Shown: positions 33,140-45,325 of the stretch, piece after piece
Position numbering within the stretch: position 1 is the first letter of the stretch
How the letters are laid out: every line of letters starts with the position of its first letter
Source of the DNA: Imbricaverruca yamaguchii
Taxonomy: Eukaryota > Arthropoda > Thecostraca > Neoverrucidae
Reading direction: 5' to 3'
Assembly (NCBI GenBank): GCA_034440575.1
Contig: JAOTOL010001305.1
Coordinates: forward strand, 291,001-355,000
Length of the DNA: 64,000 bases
Translations under genes and position numbers: made by a program
The notes under the pieces: generated by a model
The model's database searches: none
What the model was told of the DNA's origin: nothing
Seen by the model: only the letters and a program-made list of their open reading frames with translations

Positions 33140-35476
33140 TTAACACGCGCCCTGGAGGACTTCGGAAAATTACGCGCACTGGAGGGGGGGGGGCGGATAC
33201 CGCCCATAAAATTTCGGCTCCTACTGAGGCTAGAGCAACGAAATTCGCAGAGTGGATGGGCACGATAGTGAACTCTGTTGTGTACAAATTTCATGACCTT
33301 AGGTCAATATCTTCAAGGTCAAATGAGGTCAAAATAGCAAACTTTTCTGGTTTTGCGTGGCTTGGCTTGTCATTGTTATGGATAGCTGTGATTGTGTTTA
33401 CATGCTAAAAAATTGGCATTAATGATGTTTTAGACATTACTAATGATGCAATACAGATTCCAGATCCGCCATTTGACCTCAGATCACCTATCTAGGAGCA
33501 CTTTATCAGGTCATTACCTGCACCAGCTACCGGAACTGAGCTGCCCACACAACTGCTCCGTTGTGCGGCTCAGCACAATCGGCTTCGCAAAGAAAGGAGT
33601 GAAATACATTAATAAAGCATTGAAATGCTTAGGCACACAATGGTAAACAGTAGATTCCGATGTATGGGGAGTAACATGCAAAGTGACATCAATTGCATGA
33701 CAGTCATTTGCATTTATGACAACATTCCAGTTGACCAAGTTTGGTTCCATTAGCATGTCATGAACTTGACCTGACTTGACCTCGGCGACCTTGCATGACT
33801 TTTCAATTATATAGCACAACAATATGCATCAAACAAGTCGCTAGTGTTGTCAAGAACACTTCCCTTTTGCCAATATACGGGAAGCGCATCAGCGACGATT
33901 TTTGTGGTCTGGAGCTGCGAATTGATTTTATTTTAACGGCCCCTAACTTGAAAAAAAAAAAATTCGGCCGATTTCCATTTTTTCTTACTTCATGCAATGC
34001 GCTGGTCATTTCAAAGCAGGTACGTAAAAAATGGCGTATATTGGCCGATACAATATGGAGTTATATACGAAAAATAGGAGGGGCGGGCTGATTTCGCCAT
34101 GCCCCTCCAGGGCGTGTGTTAACCCGCGCACGTCCGGGGGGTGGGGGCAGATATCTGCCCCATCCGTTTTTTTCCTCATTTGCCGCCAAACTAATAGGGT
34201 TAGCAAGGCCAAACCTCGAATACTGTTCATTGGTCCTTTCCGCATATCCTCATACATTTCTAATCCTGGGTCATCTCAGGTCAGGTCACCAGGTCAGGCG
34301 AAGTGACCCAACTACACTCGGAGTTCTAGGTGGCATAACTTCCACAAGAATTGGGCGATTGATTTCAAACTTATAGCGTGTCATGATCTCATCAGGGACC
34401 ATAGTATGCATACCGTTTTTTTCGTAGCATTGACCTTAGGTCAGGTCGCTGTCATGGCTTCCCCATTATAGGGCTATGGTAAAATATACAAATGTTTCCT
34501 AGTTACATATTTGCGCTCAGAATGATCTGACAACGGTTGTGGCATGTAGATGGAAGTTATGCTCAATGCTACCGCTGACAGTTTCGCTCAGTGACCTCAC
34601 CAAGGTCTTTGAGGTCACCTGAGATCACTACCCATTTATGCACATTACATAGCACTGCATTGAGCTAGGAGGCTGAAATTACCGTCATTGTGCTTGTATC
34701 GTCGAGACGTGTCGATTGATACCTTACATGACCTCCCTAGGCCTTTACCTGAGGTCATGACTTCATGACCTTGACCTGAGTTTCGATTGACCTGACCTTA
34801 AATTACACCGCCTATTGTCGGTAGCGCATTTCAAGGACTGTCGAATAGCGTTCACCATTTGTTTCTATCTGTTACAGGTCCTGAGATATGTATCAATATC
34901 TGAGTCCCACCTGATCTGGTCGAATTTGAACTATGATGGCCCGGTGACCTGAATGTTGACCTGAGCGAAAAATTACCGAAACACTTTCGATAGAGCCCGT
35001 CACCAGCTATCCAACGCCGTTTTCCGTTTGTCGTTATCTAGCATAGTTCCAGAGATCTTATGGGAGCAGACATCTGCCCCTCCCGGACATGCGAAGTTGG
35101 CGCGGACCGCCGGACGTGCGAGTGTTAACCTGTCATGAACTTGACCTGACATGACTTTGTATATACAATATAGCAAAACAATATACATCAAACAAGTCGC
35201 TAGTTATGCCAAGAACACTTCATTTTTGCCAATATACGGGAAGCGCATCAGCGCCGATATTTGCGGTCTGGCGCTGAGAAAATGTTTTGACTTTAGCGAC
35301 CTCTAACTCGAAAAAGTTTCGGCCGATTTTCACTTTTCTTCCTTTAAGCAGCGTAGCAGTCATTTATAAGCAGGTACACAAACAGTGGCGTATCTCGGCC
35401 GGTAAAATCTGGAGTTATCTAAGAAAAACCGGAGGCGTGGGCGGATTTCGCCCCCCCTCTCCAGGGCGCGTGTTAA
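33140..35476. mobile_element. Mosaic of TTAA-flanked TIR elements
   Basis: The outer ends are TTAA-CACGCGCCCTGGA (33140) and TCCAGGGCGCGTG-TTAA (35473-35476), inverted copies of each other. Inside, TTAA also occurs at 34119 and 35124, next to element-like ends. The segment 33762-34118 is repeated directly at 35133-35472 (shared GCCAATATACGGGAAGCGCA). TTAA target duplications are typical of piggyBac and Kolobok types, but no transposase is present, so these are non-autonomous. Confidence 0.75.
34119..35127. mobile_element. Inner TTAA-flanked element, ~1.0 kb
   Basis: Starts TTAA-CCCGCGCACGTCCGG and ends CCGGACGTGCGAGTG-TTAA. Subterminal GGGGCAGATATCTGCCCC, a perfect palindrome, is mirrored near the right end by GGGAGCAGACATCTGCCCC. 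The body is dense in TGACCT/AGGTCA words and has no coding signal. Confidence 0.7.
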
Positions 35477-35945
35477 ACGGATGTGAATCTGAATGGAAGG
35501 ATGTTCTGAGAGGGAGTCACATGACTCCGTCCTAGGTCTTCTTCTCTTTATCACGTCTTTGAACAATATTGATGCAGGGCGATGAACAGGGTGCTTAGTT
35601 ATGCTCATAACATCAAATTAATTTGAATGGCTCACAATTGCGATCAATCTAGCAATATATTACATATGCACTCACTCGTGAATACGAAATTAAGGAGTGA
35701 TAGGATTGCGATGCTTAAAATAGGCAAAGATTTACATAATGTTTATCTGAATGATGCTCGTCTGTTTGGAGTGTTACGGATGGGTCATCAATTCATGACA
35801 GACGAGTCAGGATGAAGTACAAGGAAACGCCAGCAAATTTATAGTCCGAGTTGATTGATCAATGGAATAGGCTGCCTGGAAATGCACTTTAGAATCCCCC
35901 ATTAAATGCATTCTAAAGTATGGTGGACCAATTCCTTAGGTGTGA
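35477..35945 (+). pseudogene. CR1-like RT relic, 3' half
   Basis: It resumes right after the mosaic with NGCESEWKDVLRG, a degraded GVPQGSVLGPLLF block (DSVLGLLLFIT, NNIDA) and later a DQWNRLPGNAL block, matching the RT C-terminus. It continues the relic that stops at 33139. Confidence 0.65.
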
Positions 35946-36799
35946 TAAACATATTTTTTAATTATAATCGTTGCAGTAGAGATGGAAATTGGGGTGGAAT
36001 TAACGATATTACATTTATTATACACTGTAAAAAAGTCAGTACTCAGGGAGTAATCGGAGGTACATAAAACCCATCTAGTATCAATATGGGGCATATTCTA
36101 GCACCTTTTGTAAAAAGTGGTAGGTTTGCATTCTTCGAAGTACAGAGGGAGTTTTCGAAGTATCATTTTCCTGTCAAGTATTCCGACAATACTTAAAAAA
36201 GTATGAAAAGTGGGGTATTTTTGTTATACCCTTTTTCCGTCACTTCACCTCCGCCCGCGGGTGAACTGCCAGATTCGCGCATGCGCCGTGCAGCGTGCGA
36301 TTTGAAGTACGTGGGGTGTTGGCTGGGTGTTGCGGGGAGGTCATGGGCGATTGCAGGGGTACCGCTGCCACCTGCGTTCTTAATGTGAGGTAATGAAAAG
36401 GAAAAGCATGCTAATGAGAGTTTAAGCTTACACTATGCCACCATTTTCTTTCGTCCTCGATCCGCCATCTTTGGCGTGGCGCGGATTGTTGCGATTGTTA
36501 TTATAGCAAGTTGGGCTGGCGGATGAATGTGAGTATTAACCTGATTTTTTCCTAAAAAAAGAGTTAGGTATGTACCTACCTGTAATTGCCAGGCTGCAAA
36601 TGTGTTTGTGCTCAAGGTATAAGCTGGGTATAGGATTTACACCAAAAAGCAGCTTGCTCAATTATTGGTGACTGCACTCCACTGTCACATGACAAGATTA
36701 TACCTACCTCTTCTGTAATGATTGAATCTATTGACATGTGTTTCAATAAAAGCATATCAATATAAAACAGGAAAATACACAGCATTCATCTCAGTGCCC
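35946..36799. other. No gene seen
   Basis: A brief GC-rich patch at 36240-36370. No motif recognised. Confidence 0.4.
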
Positions 36800-39000
36800 A
36801 CAATCTCTCCCTCCCAGGGGGTGGTATAAGGGGGACAGGGGGGCAGTTGCCCCTCCCTACAAATTCTTGGACGGGGCACTACCTAGTGGCCTATTGCTTC
36901 TTAAACCCCATCCACCCCCTGTAGGATTGGACCATTAATTTGAATTACTAATGGGGGTCCTTGCCAGAATTCACTTCCTGCACAACACCCCCCCCCCCCC
37001 ACCCCAGGACTGGACTGGATGTTTGATTACTATCCAGCTGGGTTCATTGTGAGACTTGGCAGTACTTGGTCAGACATTTATTTATTGTACTTCTTAAGAC
37101 CATTCTGCTCACATGGCTAATAGTGATTCACTCACCCAGAGGGCACCATGGGACATTGCTTCTAACACTGCCAGGGACGTAGCCAAGGGGCTTGAGGGAA
37201 GGAGCTTACACTAGATCTGTAGCGATTTTTGGGGAATATGGGCAAGCAAACACATCCGTCAACTCACTTCCCATCCCCCCACATAAGCAGCACATCCGCT
37301 ACATGGGCCCTCATGGACATCACTCCCCACCCCCCTATTCAACAACATTTTCACTGTCAAGGACCCTTTTGGAGAGAGGCCCCCCCTGGCAGAATTCCTG
37401 GCTATGTGCCTGAACCCCGCCAGGGGGCATCATGGGATTGCTTGCCCCCTCATCCTAAATTACATTCTGCCACCACTGCTCCCTCCATCCCCCAGCATGA
37501 AATTAAGCTCAAGTTTATTCATTTGCATATAAAGTCTAAGAATTGTACAATGAAATTGTGATGATAAATAATTGGTATTCATATAGCTAGCAGTGTAACC
37601 AGGGGGCTAAGGTGGCTTTATCCCACCCCCAAGAGCCAGTTGAGGAGACCATAGGGGTTGGCTGAGGAGGCCCATAGACATGCTGGCTATCACTGACATT
37701 GCTTCCCACCCAGTGGCGCAACCAGGATAGGGCTTGAGAGCCCTACCAGTGAGTCCAGACCATCTCAAGTGAGGTCAAAACAAAACAAAAAAGCAGGGGT
37801 TTCCACTTAAAATTTTGAATTTCAGAACACTTGTGGCACCCCATACCACTCAATAGCCTACACCACCCATGCAGGCAATGTTATGCACTACGTAGGTATG
37901 CATCACAAGCATCCACAGTGCCACCTATGCCTTCAGGGTAATGGGATCTCCAGCATTGCCACCTATTCTGGCACTACCCACACCAGGTGCTGCTAGCTAT
38001 ACATTGCATCATTTAGACCCATCTCTCAGCAGCCCTTAATCAATGTGGGCAAACTCTTTTGTCAACATCAAGATCATCCCTTCAAGCAACCCTTATTTGC
38101 TCCAGATGATCCTGTTCTTTAAAGCCAATACTACAGGGAATTATTTATCTGCAGATGAATGGCTGAATTTAGACATTTTGGAGTGGGATTAAGTCTAAGA
38201 TGAGGCTCATCTTTGCATGTCAGTGGGGGACTATGGTCAGTATTTCAAAAAGGGTCTCACCCAAATATGCTGCCATTTGCTAAAAATGTGGATGCATTTA
38301 TCCATATTTGGGAATACTATCTGCGATTGTTGGGCTCTTGCTAAGAAAACCCCTGTATGGGCCAAAATGCCAAATATGATATTTTCTGTCCAATTTGTGT
38401 ACTGTTTTTTTTAAATCAATAAAGCACATGTATGGTTTCAATTCCATTGAAAAGGAAATTAAATATTGTAGAAATATCCCCTTGTGCCTCAAACAGTCCC
38501 ACTGAGGTTTATTCGTTTAATTTCCGAAATTAAAACTTCTGACTCACAGACAAAACGAGGAATAATTTTCGAGGGAAAAACACTCACAAGTTTGGCTCAA
38601 TTTACGAGTCATTTTTTAACTCTGGGGGATCTAGACATTGAGTTTAGGAAAAGGGCATGTCCTGATTTTTCTGACAACAATTTGCCAGAAGCTGTTAAGT
38701 GTGTGTGGGGAGGGGGGGGGGGGCTGGAAAGCAATTTCTGGGGGTAATTTTGTTTTGCAGAAGTTGTTGCACAAGTCAGGGTGGAGGGTTAGCCTTCTGG
38801 GTGATAATTTTCCACAATTTACTACATACTTGTCCAGATTCATCAAAGAAGTTGTCACATTTTGTCACACTGTATGGTAATCATCTTAAGGCAGCACCGG
38901 TACAGCCAAGAGTTGAAATTTAAAACCAGTCAGTTGGGGGGGGGGGGGGATCTGTTGGCTGCATGGGCTAGGTGCTTAGGGAGGTGCTATGGCCATTCTG
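36800..39000. other. TE-terminus debris and G/C homopolymers
   Basis: GTAGCCAAGGGGC (37180), GTAACCAGGGGGC (37592) and GGCGCAACCAGG (37716) look like decayed GTGGCGTAGCCAGGGG-type transposon ends. C and G runs occur at 36990, 38706 and 38937. No gene is seen. Confidence 0.4.
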
Positions 39001-40469
39001 GTCCCCTGGATCCACTAGTGGTTTTAACTTCTATGAGATAAAAAATCCAAGTTTGTTAATTTATCATATTTGAATGCACACAGTAGGTCAGGGTCAGCAC
39101 CAGCTGCTGGAAATTGCTTGTCACAGAAAGTGGCACAGATTCCCCATATGGAATCTTCAATTATTTCAGTGGCAATATGGTAACATACCCAACGGCCTTG
39201 TTTAGCACACATATATGCCTTCACAGGGAAGTTAAGGCATGTATTGGCCTACAGATAATGCATACTATTTTTAGTAAGTGGGTTATTTGCAGTCATTTCA
39301 TGACAATGTGGTTGCATACATTTTTTTTTTGCAAGCTGTAATAAACCATCGCAGGCTGTGCAGTACCACTGTGAGTTAACTGCAATTATAAATAATGAAG
39401 GAGGTTAAAAATCCTGCATCTCAAAATATTGGTACATGCCTGTAACATCCGGGTGGCTGCTGTGTTTATGTTGTGGGCTTTTGTACTGTGTGCTTCATAT
39501 CTGTTGCTTTTCTTGTACAGATACTTTTTGTGTCATAGTGTGTGATCCCTAAAATCCAGTACAATAACATAAAATGCCACCAACATACAATGCCATAGTC
39601 TGCCACCATATTGTGGTCTTAGGTGCCGCTGCTACACCAAATATGTCAAAATATTCACTTGCTAAATGCCACAGGGGAACTGTAACATATTAATTTAATT
39701 AGTGAGAAATGATCCACTGAGCAGCTGGTGTTTCCCGGTTGACAAGACTATCTATATGTATGGTCTTGCTCCAGAAGTACAGAGATCAGATATTTGGTTG
39801 AATTGCAATGTATTGAGCCATTGCTGATTTACCATGTAAACAATGCACAATGTGTTTACATAAAGTGCAATTCTGTCCCCAGATAATCCTTCTGACCACG
39901 AGGCCCCACCCTAGCAAACAATGAGGTGCAAACCATTAGCTGCCAGCAATGCTTTCTGGAAACATGAATATATTGTGCATATTTGCTTTGTACAGAACTC
40001 AACATAATTATTCATTTAAAATATGCATCGCTATTACTTGATTGTGATGAGGATTCCATTTGTTTCAGAATACAAGAAAACATCGATGTAACACACGCCA
40101 ATTTTCCCATTACAATGCTTCTATATTTGCAAAACACCTGCAACGCCATTCTGTTGAGAACAATAATTCAAGATTCCCTTGCATATATTGCAATCAGCTT
40201 CTATCTTCAGGAAGAAATTGGAAAAGGCATGTTAAGCAAAAGCATAACCAATGCTTCGAAACATCATGCAGTGTGGGCCAAAGTGAAAATCCGAATGATG
40301 GAGTGGTAGAGGTACACTCCTGAGGTCGGGTGCGGCCGGCTCGCGTGGCGGATTCGACGCCCTCCCTATCAGCTGATATGGCATCAGCCCACTTCAGTTC
40401 CTCAGCTGTTCGTGGAGAGACTGTGCTAGTCACTAGTGGTGTTTTTGTAAGGCAGGATTTGCCTCAAAA
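39001..40469. other. No gene seen
   Basis: AT-rich up to the LINE. The ORFs at 39983-40323 are not recognisable. Confidence 0.4.
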
Positions 40470-40475
40470 TGCAAA

Positions 40476-41378
40476 ATGTTTAGGAAATGCCTTGAAGAGG
40501 ACCTGTTCTTACACCAGTTTGTATCGGAACCTACCAGGCATGGTTCATTCTTGGACCTTGTATTCTCGGATTTAAGTGACTTGGTTCAAGACTTGACTGG
40601 AAAAAGTGACCATAACATAGTTAGATTCAAGGCACATGTAGGGGAAATTATCAAGGATAATTTGGTAAAGGTTCCAAATTTCAACAGAGCAGACTTTAAC
40701 GGCATGAGAGCGGCGTTAAGTGCCATCAGATGGGAAGAAGAATTCTCCAATTTAAATGCCTGTGAAATGTGGGAAAAGTTCAAATCTTACTTGAAGGAAA
40801 CTCAGATTAGACATGTCCCCCAAAAGCAAAGACGCAAAAGAAGGGTAGGAAAGCCAGCATGGCTTACACCAGACGTGATAAAAGCAATTAGGGCTAAGAA
40901 AACTGCATTTAGAGTTTTTAAAGAAGCCTCAAATGTCGTTAATCTAAAGGCGTATCGAAAAGCTAGAGACACTGTGAAGCAAAAAACCAGAGCAGCAAAG
41001 CGAGCAAAAGAACTGGATTTAGCTAGAAACTGTAATGGGGACAGTAAAAAGTTCTTTAGTTTCTACAAGCTGAGTAAAGTTTCTAGCACAATTGGTCCAC
41101 TGGAAGTAAACGGGACTACATTGGGTGAGGATAGTGAGATGGTTGAGGAGCTGAGCAAGCAGTTCAAATCAGTGTTTACATTGGAAGATATGACCAATCT
41201 GCCGACCATACACCATAGTTCAGTGACATGGGATCTGACAAATGATGTTGATTTCATTGATAGTGATGTTGTTTACAATCATATCAGGAAAATAAAGCCA
41301 AATAAGGCAGCAGGACCTGATGAAATTTATGCTAGGGTGTTGTGGGAAACTGAAAAGGGAACTGGCATTTCCACTTAG
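40476..41378 (+). pseudogene. LINE ORF2 fragment: endonuclease end and RT linker
   Basis: The open frame covers the endonuclease C-terminus (SDHNIVRF) and a basic linker (QKQRRKRRVGKPAW), reaching the RT start (NKAAGPDEIYARVL). An extra G near 41358-41360 takes it out of frame. Confidence 0.8.
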
Positions 41379-41831
41379 TATAATATTTTGTAGATCAGTT
41401 TCGCATAATGAAATTCCAACCGATTGGAAAAGGGCAAATGTAGTTCCTATTTTCAAGAAAGGAGAAAGAGGGAAAGTTGAAAACTATAGGCCAATAAGTC
41501 TCACATCCCTAGTCTGCAAGGTACTCGAATCAATTATCAAGGATAGAATAGTTAGTTATCTGGAAGGTAGCAGATTGATTCAAAATACTCAACATGGGTT
41601 TAGAAAAGGACGATCGTGTCTCACAAACCTCTTGGACTTTTTTGAACTTCGCCACAGAACAATTTGATCAGGGAAATCAGGTTGATGTAGCATATCTTGA
41701 CTTTAGTAAGGCCTTTGGCAAGGTACCCCATAAACGGTTAATGATACAGCTTCAGTCCCATGGTATTGCAGGTAGCATCTTAAAATGGATAGAGTTGTGG
41801 CTTTCAGATAGACAGCAAAGAGTGATGCTAA

Positions 41832-42791
41832 ATGGTACAAAGTCATCATGGCAAAATGTTCTTAGTGGAGTCCCCCAGGGGTCAGTACTTTACCGGGCCT
41901 TTACTGTTCATTATATCTGTAAATAACATTGAAAGTGGCCTAAGCAGTAAAGTTTTGAAATTTGCGGATGATTTGAAGGTCTTTAGGGCAATAACAGGTC
42001 AGGATGAGCATATCTCGCTGCAAAAAGACTTAGACGAACTTGTGAAGTGGTCCGAAGAATGGCAAATGAAATTTAACTTTGATAAGTGCAAAATCATGCA
42101 TGTAGGTAAGCAGCATATGAAGGCTCCATACTTGATGGGTGGCCAAGTGCTATCAGTGACTCAACAGGAGAAGGATTTAGGTGTTATTCTAAACACAAAA
42201 CTGGGGGCATCAGAACAGACCAAGGAAGCCAGGAAGAAGGCACTGAGAATGCTCGGGGCAATAAATAGGAATGTATCATACAGAAGTGAGGAAGTGATCA
42301 GGAAGCTTTACTGTGCGTACGTCAGGCCACATTTGGAATACTGCATCCAAGCTTGGTCTCCTAGCTATGAAAAAGATTGTTGGCTTTTAGAGAGAGTACA
42401 AAAGAGGGCTACAAAAATGGTTAATGGCATAAGCAACCTGGCATATGAGGAAAGATTGAAGAAATTGAATATGTTTTCACTTAGATATAGAAGGCTGAGA
42501 GGAGATCTCATCGAGGTCTTTAAATTTGTCAATGGTCTGGAGAGGGGATACCTTGGGGAAATGTTTGAATTGAACAGAAATGATGCAATTAGAGGTCATA
42601 AATTCAAAATTAAAGTTAACCACAGCAGAACAAGGTTAAGGCAAACTTTCTTCACCAACAGGGTAGTAGAACACTGGAACCAGCTGCCAGAAAACATCGT
42701 CAGTAGCAGCACATTGAACATCTTTAAAAACAGCACAGACAATCATTATAAGAATAGAGGGCTTGCTTTTCAGTATTACAGGGAGGGCTGA
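41832..42791 (+). pseudogene. LINE ORF2 fragment: RT palm and C-terminal domain
   Basis: The longest intact piece, in frame from about 41890: PLLFIISVNNI, the FADD catalytic pair, then the thumb and C-terminal region (AYVRPHLEYCIQAWSP; NRVVEHWNQLPENIV). The middle segment between the endonuclease and this piece lies in two other frames (41320-41926). Confidence 0.85.
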
Positions 42792-43044
42792 TTGACAGAT
42801 TTGGTGGGCAACTGGTTCAGTGTACAGAGTGCAACCAAGAAGGGCCCTTGTGGCTCATAGTTGCACTAATATTTTATGTCTTTATGTCTTTATGCCTCAT
42901 GTGCATCATCGCCGATGGTTGTATGGCTTTCCGCGTTTTTCCCCGTTTATGCTGAGCGTTTTTCACTTGTGCTGAGAACGCTGAGCGGTCTTTGACAAGC
43001 GTTCGCTTTTTAAAGACCAATTCCGAGGTCTTGAGCTTTTTTTA

Positions 43045-43445
43045 CAGGGTGTTTAACAATTGTTGAAACAAAGTAGCGGCCTTTCAGATCGTCACTAATG
43101 ACTTTATTCTCTTTCTCTTTTCACATTATTGCAGGGAAATAGTAAACATTTTGATATATTGGACAAAATATAGTGAATTCATGCCCTGGACGATGGAGCA
43201 GAAGATCCTTTGTGTGAAGACATACGAAACTCCTGTGTCACAGGGTTGAAAGACTTAGTTTCGTATATGTCTTCACACAAAGGATCTTCTGCTCCACCGT
43301 CCAGGACATGACTTCACTATATTTTGTTCAATATGTAAAAATGGTAACTATTGGCCAGCAATAATCTGAAAAGAGAAAGAGAAGTAAGTCATTAGTGACG
43401 ATCTCAAAGGCTGCTACTTTGTTTCAATAATTGTGAAACACCCTA
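43045..43445. mobile_element. Mariner-type foldback (hairpin) element
   Basis: Arms of about 187 bp (43045-43230 and 43258-43445) are near-perfect inverted repeats around a 27-bp loop. The tips read CAGGGTGTTT and are flanked by TA on both sides. Each arm carries ATG...ATGGAGCAGAAGATCC, which reads MPWTMEQKILCVKTYE, resembling the N-terminus of DUF4817-type mariner-associated proteins. Confidence 0.8.
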
Positions 43446-44504
43446 TATATCTGAAGTGTAGCTCAGATTTGCCTCATCTCACGTAGATGACGGGTTGTCG
43501 TTGAGGCGGTGTGTGTGGTGGATTCGCGCCACGGTCGGTGGTTTAATGTGTGTGGTTGAAAAGGCGAATATATATTCGCGTTGCATTTGTACTTTTTTAC
43601 ACCCAGAGAGGCGGTTTTCGCGAGTTTCGCGGGGAGTAAATGAACCCACGGCGTGGGAAATGCATGCTAACCATAGGTGCTAAAGTAAGTACCTTTCGGT
43701 TTAGCACTATATGGGTAGTGGTTTTTGACAGCTGGAAACACCTCACAGGGACACCTCCACGCATTTTTTTTACATTGTAGTATCCATATAAATGGGGAAT
43801 AATACTAGTGCAGGTGTACCTGGTGGTGGGTTCAGAACCGGCCATCGGACATATGATGTTGAAGAGATGGGCCATTGCAACACGATGGGGCAAATGATTT
43901 TAGAACGCAGGATATGACATTGACTAAGGCGCTTCAGTCTTTTTCTCGTCTGATAGCATCTTTCCTGTCTGAGCGGTCTTCTGTTTCTCTATGCTGCTTG
44001 CTCCAGTTTGTGCATATAGTGTGCATTTATATTGCGTGGACTGTTTCGCAAAAACATCGGATGCCTTCGGTTTTGTTTTGTAATGTCAAATACAAATAAA
44101 AGGCGTATATGTGGCTGGAAATTACATTAAAGCATAGCCCGAAAAATGGCTGTTCATCGGCTGTGGCAGAGCCGGTCCGGACCTTCCTGGAAGTATCGAC
44201 TCCAGGTGGCTTCACGTGACAGTCTTCGAGGACATGTGTCACCGCGGTAGCTAGCCGTGGACGGATTGTGACGGTCTTCAGTCTCCAGCTAAATATTCAG
44301 TGCGTAGTTAGCGCGTAAAGTTAGTGTCCAGACAGAGGAAGTTCGGGAACAATCTGCAGTCCTCCCCTGAGGCGAACTTCAGCGCGTTCAGCCTCATCAG
44401 GTGGCTGTCATCACAGTGAACACACACATCTACAACTAACTCGAGTCCCACTCGCCGACCAGCATTACCTACGGGGCACCGTGCAGTGTCGAGGGAGCGG
44501 TGCC
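43446..44504. other. No gene seen
   Basis: Contains the 16-bp palindrome GCGAATATATATTCGC at 43564-43579 and otherwise nothing. Confidence 0.4.
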
Positions 44505-45325
44505 ATCCAACTGCATCACCTGTAGCTGTGCTGCATTACCTGGGACTGTGCTGCATCACCTGGGGATGTGCTGCAACACCTGAGGCTGTGCTGCATCACC
44601 TGGGGCTGTGCTGCTTCACCCGGGGTGTGCTGTAACACCCGGGGATGTGCTGCAACACATGTGGATGTGCTGCATCACCTGAGGATGTGCTGCATCACCT
44701 GGGACTCTGTTGCATCACCTGGGATTGCTGCATCACCCGGGGCTGTGCTGCATCACCTGGGGATGTGCTACATCACCCGGGGCTGTGATGCATCACCTGG
44801 GGATGTGCTGCATTACCTGGGGATGTGCTGCACCACCTGGGGCTGTGCTGCATCACATGAGACTGTGCTGCATCACCCAGGGCAGCAAGGTGATGGACGG
44901 CACCACCTTCCGCTGCACTGTATTTTCCCGGGGTGCACTGCACCACGCTGGGTTGCGCTGTATCACGATAGGCTGCATTGCATCATCCTAGGCTGTACTG
45001 TATTATCCTAGGCTGTACTGCACCGCCTGAGCTGTACCGTGTTACCCTGCGGGCTGTTCTGTATCAACTGATAAGTACGGTATCATACTTGGCTGTACCG
45101 TATCACCCTGGGCTGTACTGTATCACCATGAGCTGCACTACATCATTATCGATTGCACTGTACCATCCTGGACTGTGTTGTATCGCATTGGGTTGCACTG
45201 TATCACCCTGGGATGTACTGCATCAACTAGGCTGTACTGTATCACCATGAACTGCGCTGCATCGCTCTGGGGCATACTTTATCACTTGGGCTGCACTTTA
45301 TGACCCTGGGCTGTACTGCTTCACG
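44505..45325 (+). repeat. Degenerate 20-bp minisatellite
   Basis: Units like CTGTGCTGCATCACCTGGGG, decaying to CTGTACTGTATCACC toward the right end. The ORFs over it (H-H-L-G-x-C type) are repeat artefacts. Confidence 0.85.

Larger units (their letters stand above)
40470..42897 (+). mobile_element. CR1-like non-LTR retrotransposon, 5'-truncated, frameshifted
   Basis: It starts inside the endonuclease domain (FLDLVFSD then SDHNIVRF) and runs through reverse transcriptase: ENYRPISL, AYLDFSKAF, LSGVPQGSVL and the catalytic FADD (LKFADDLKVF). The C-terminal block ends NHYKNRGLAFQYYREG. The frame moves three times (near 41358, 41640 and 41890), so it is not intact as it stands. The 3' end carries tandem TTTATGTC, an 8-bp tail as in CR1-clade LINEs. 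It shares its 3' 850 bp with the copy at 7.7 kb. Confidence 0.88.
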
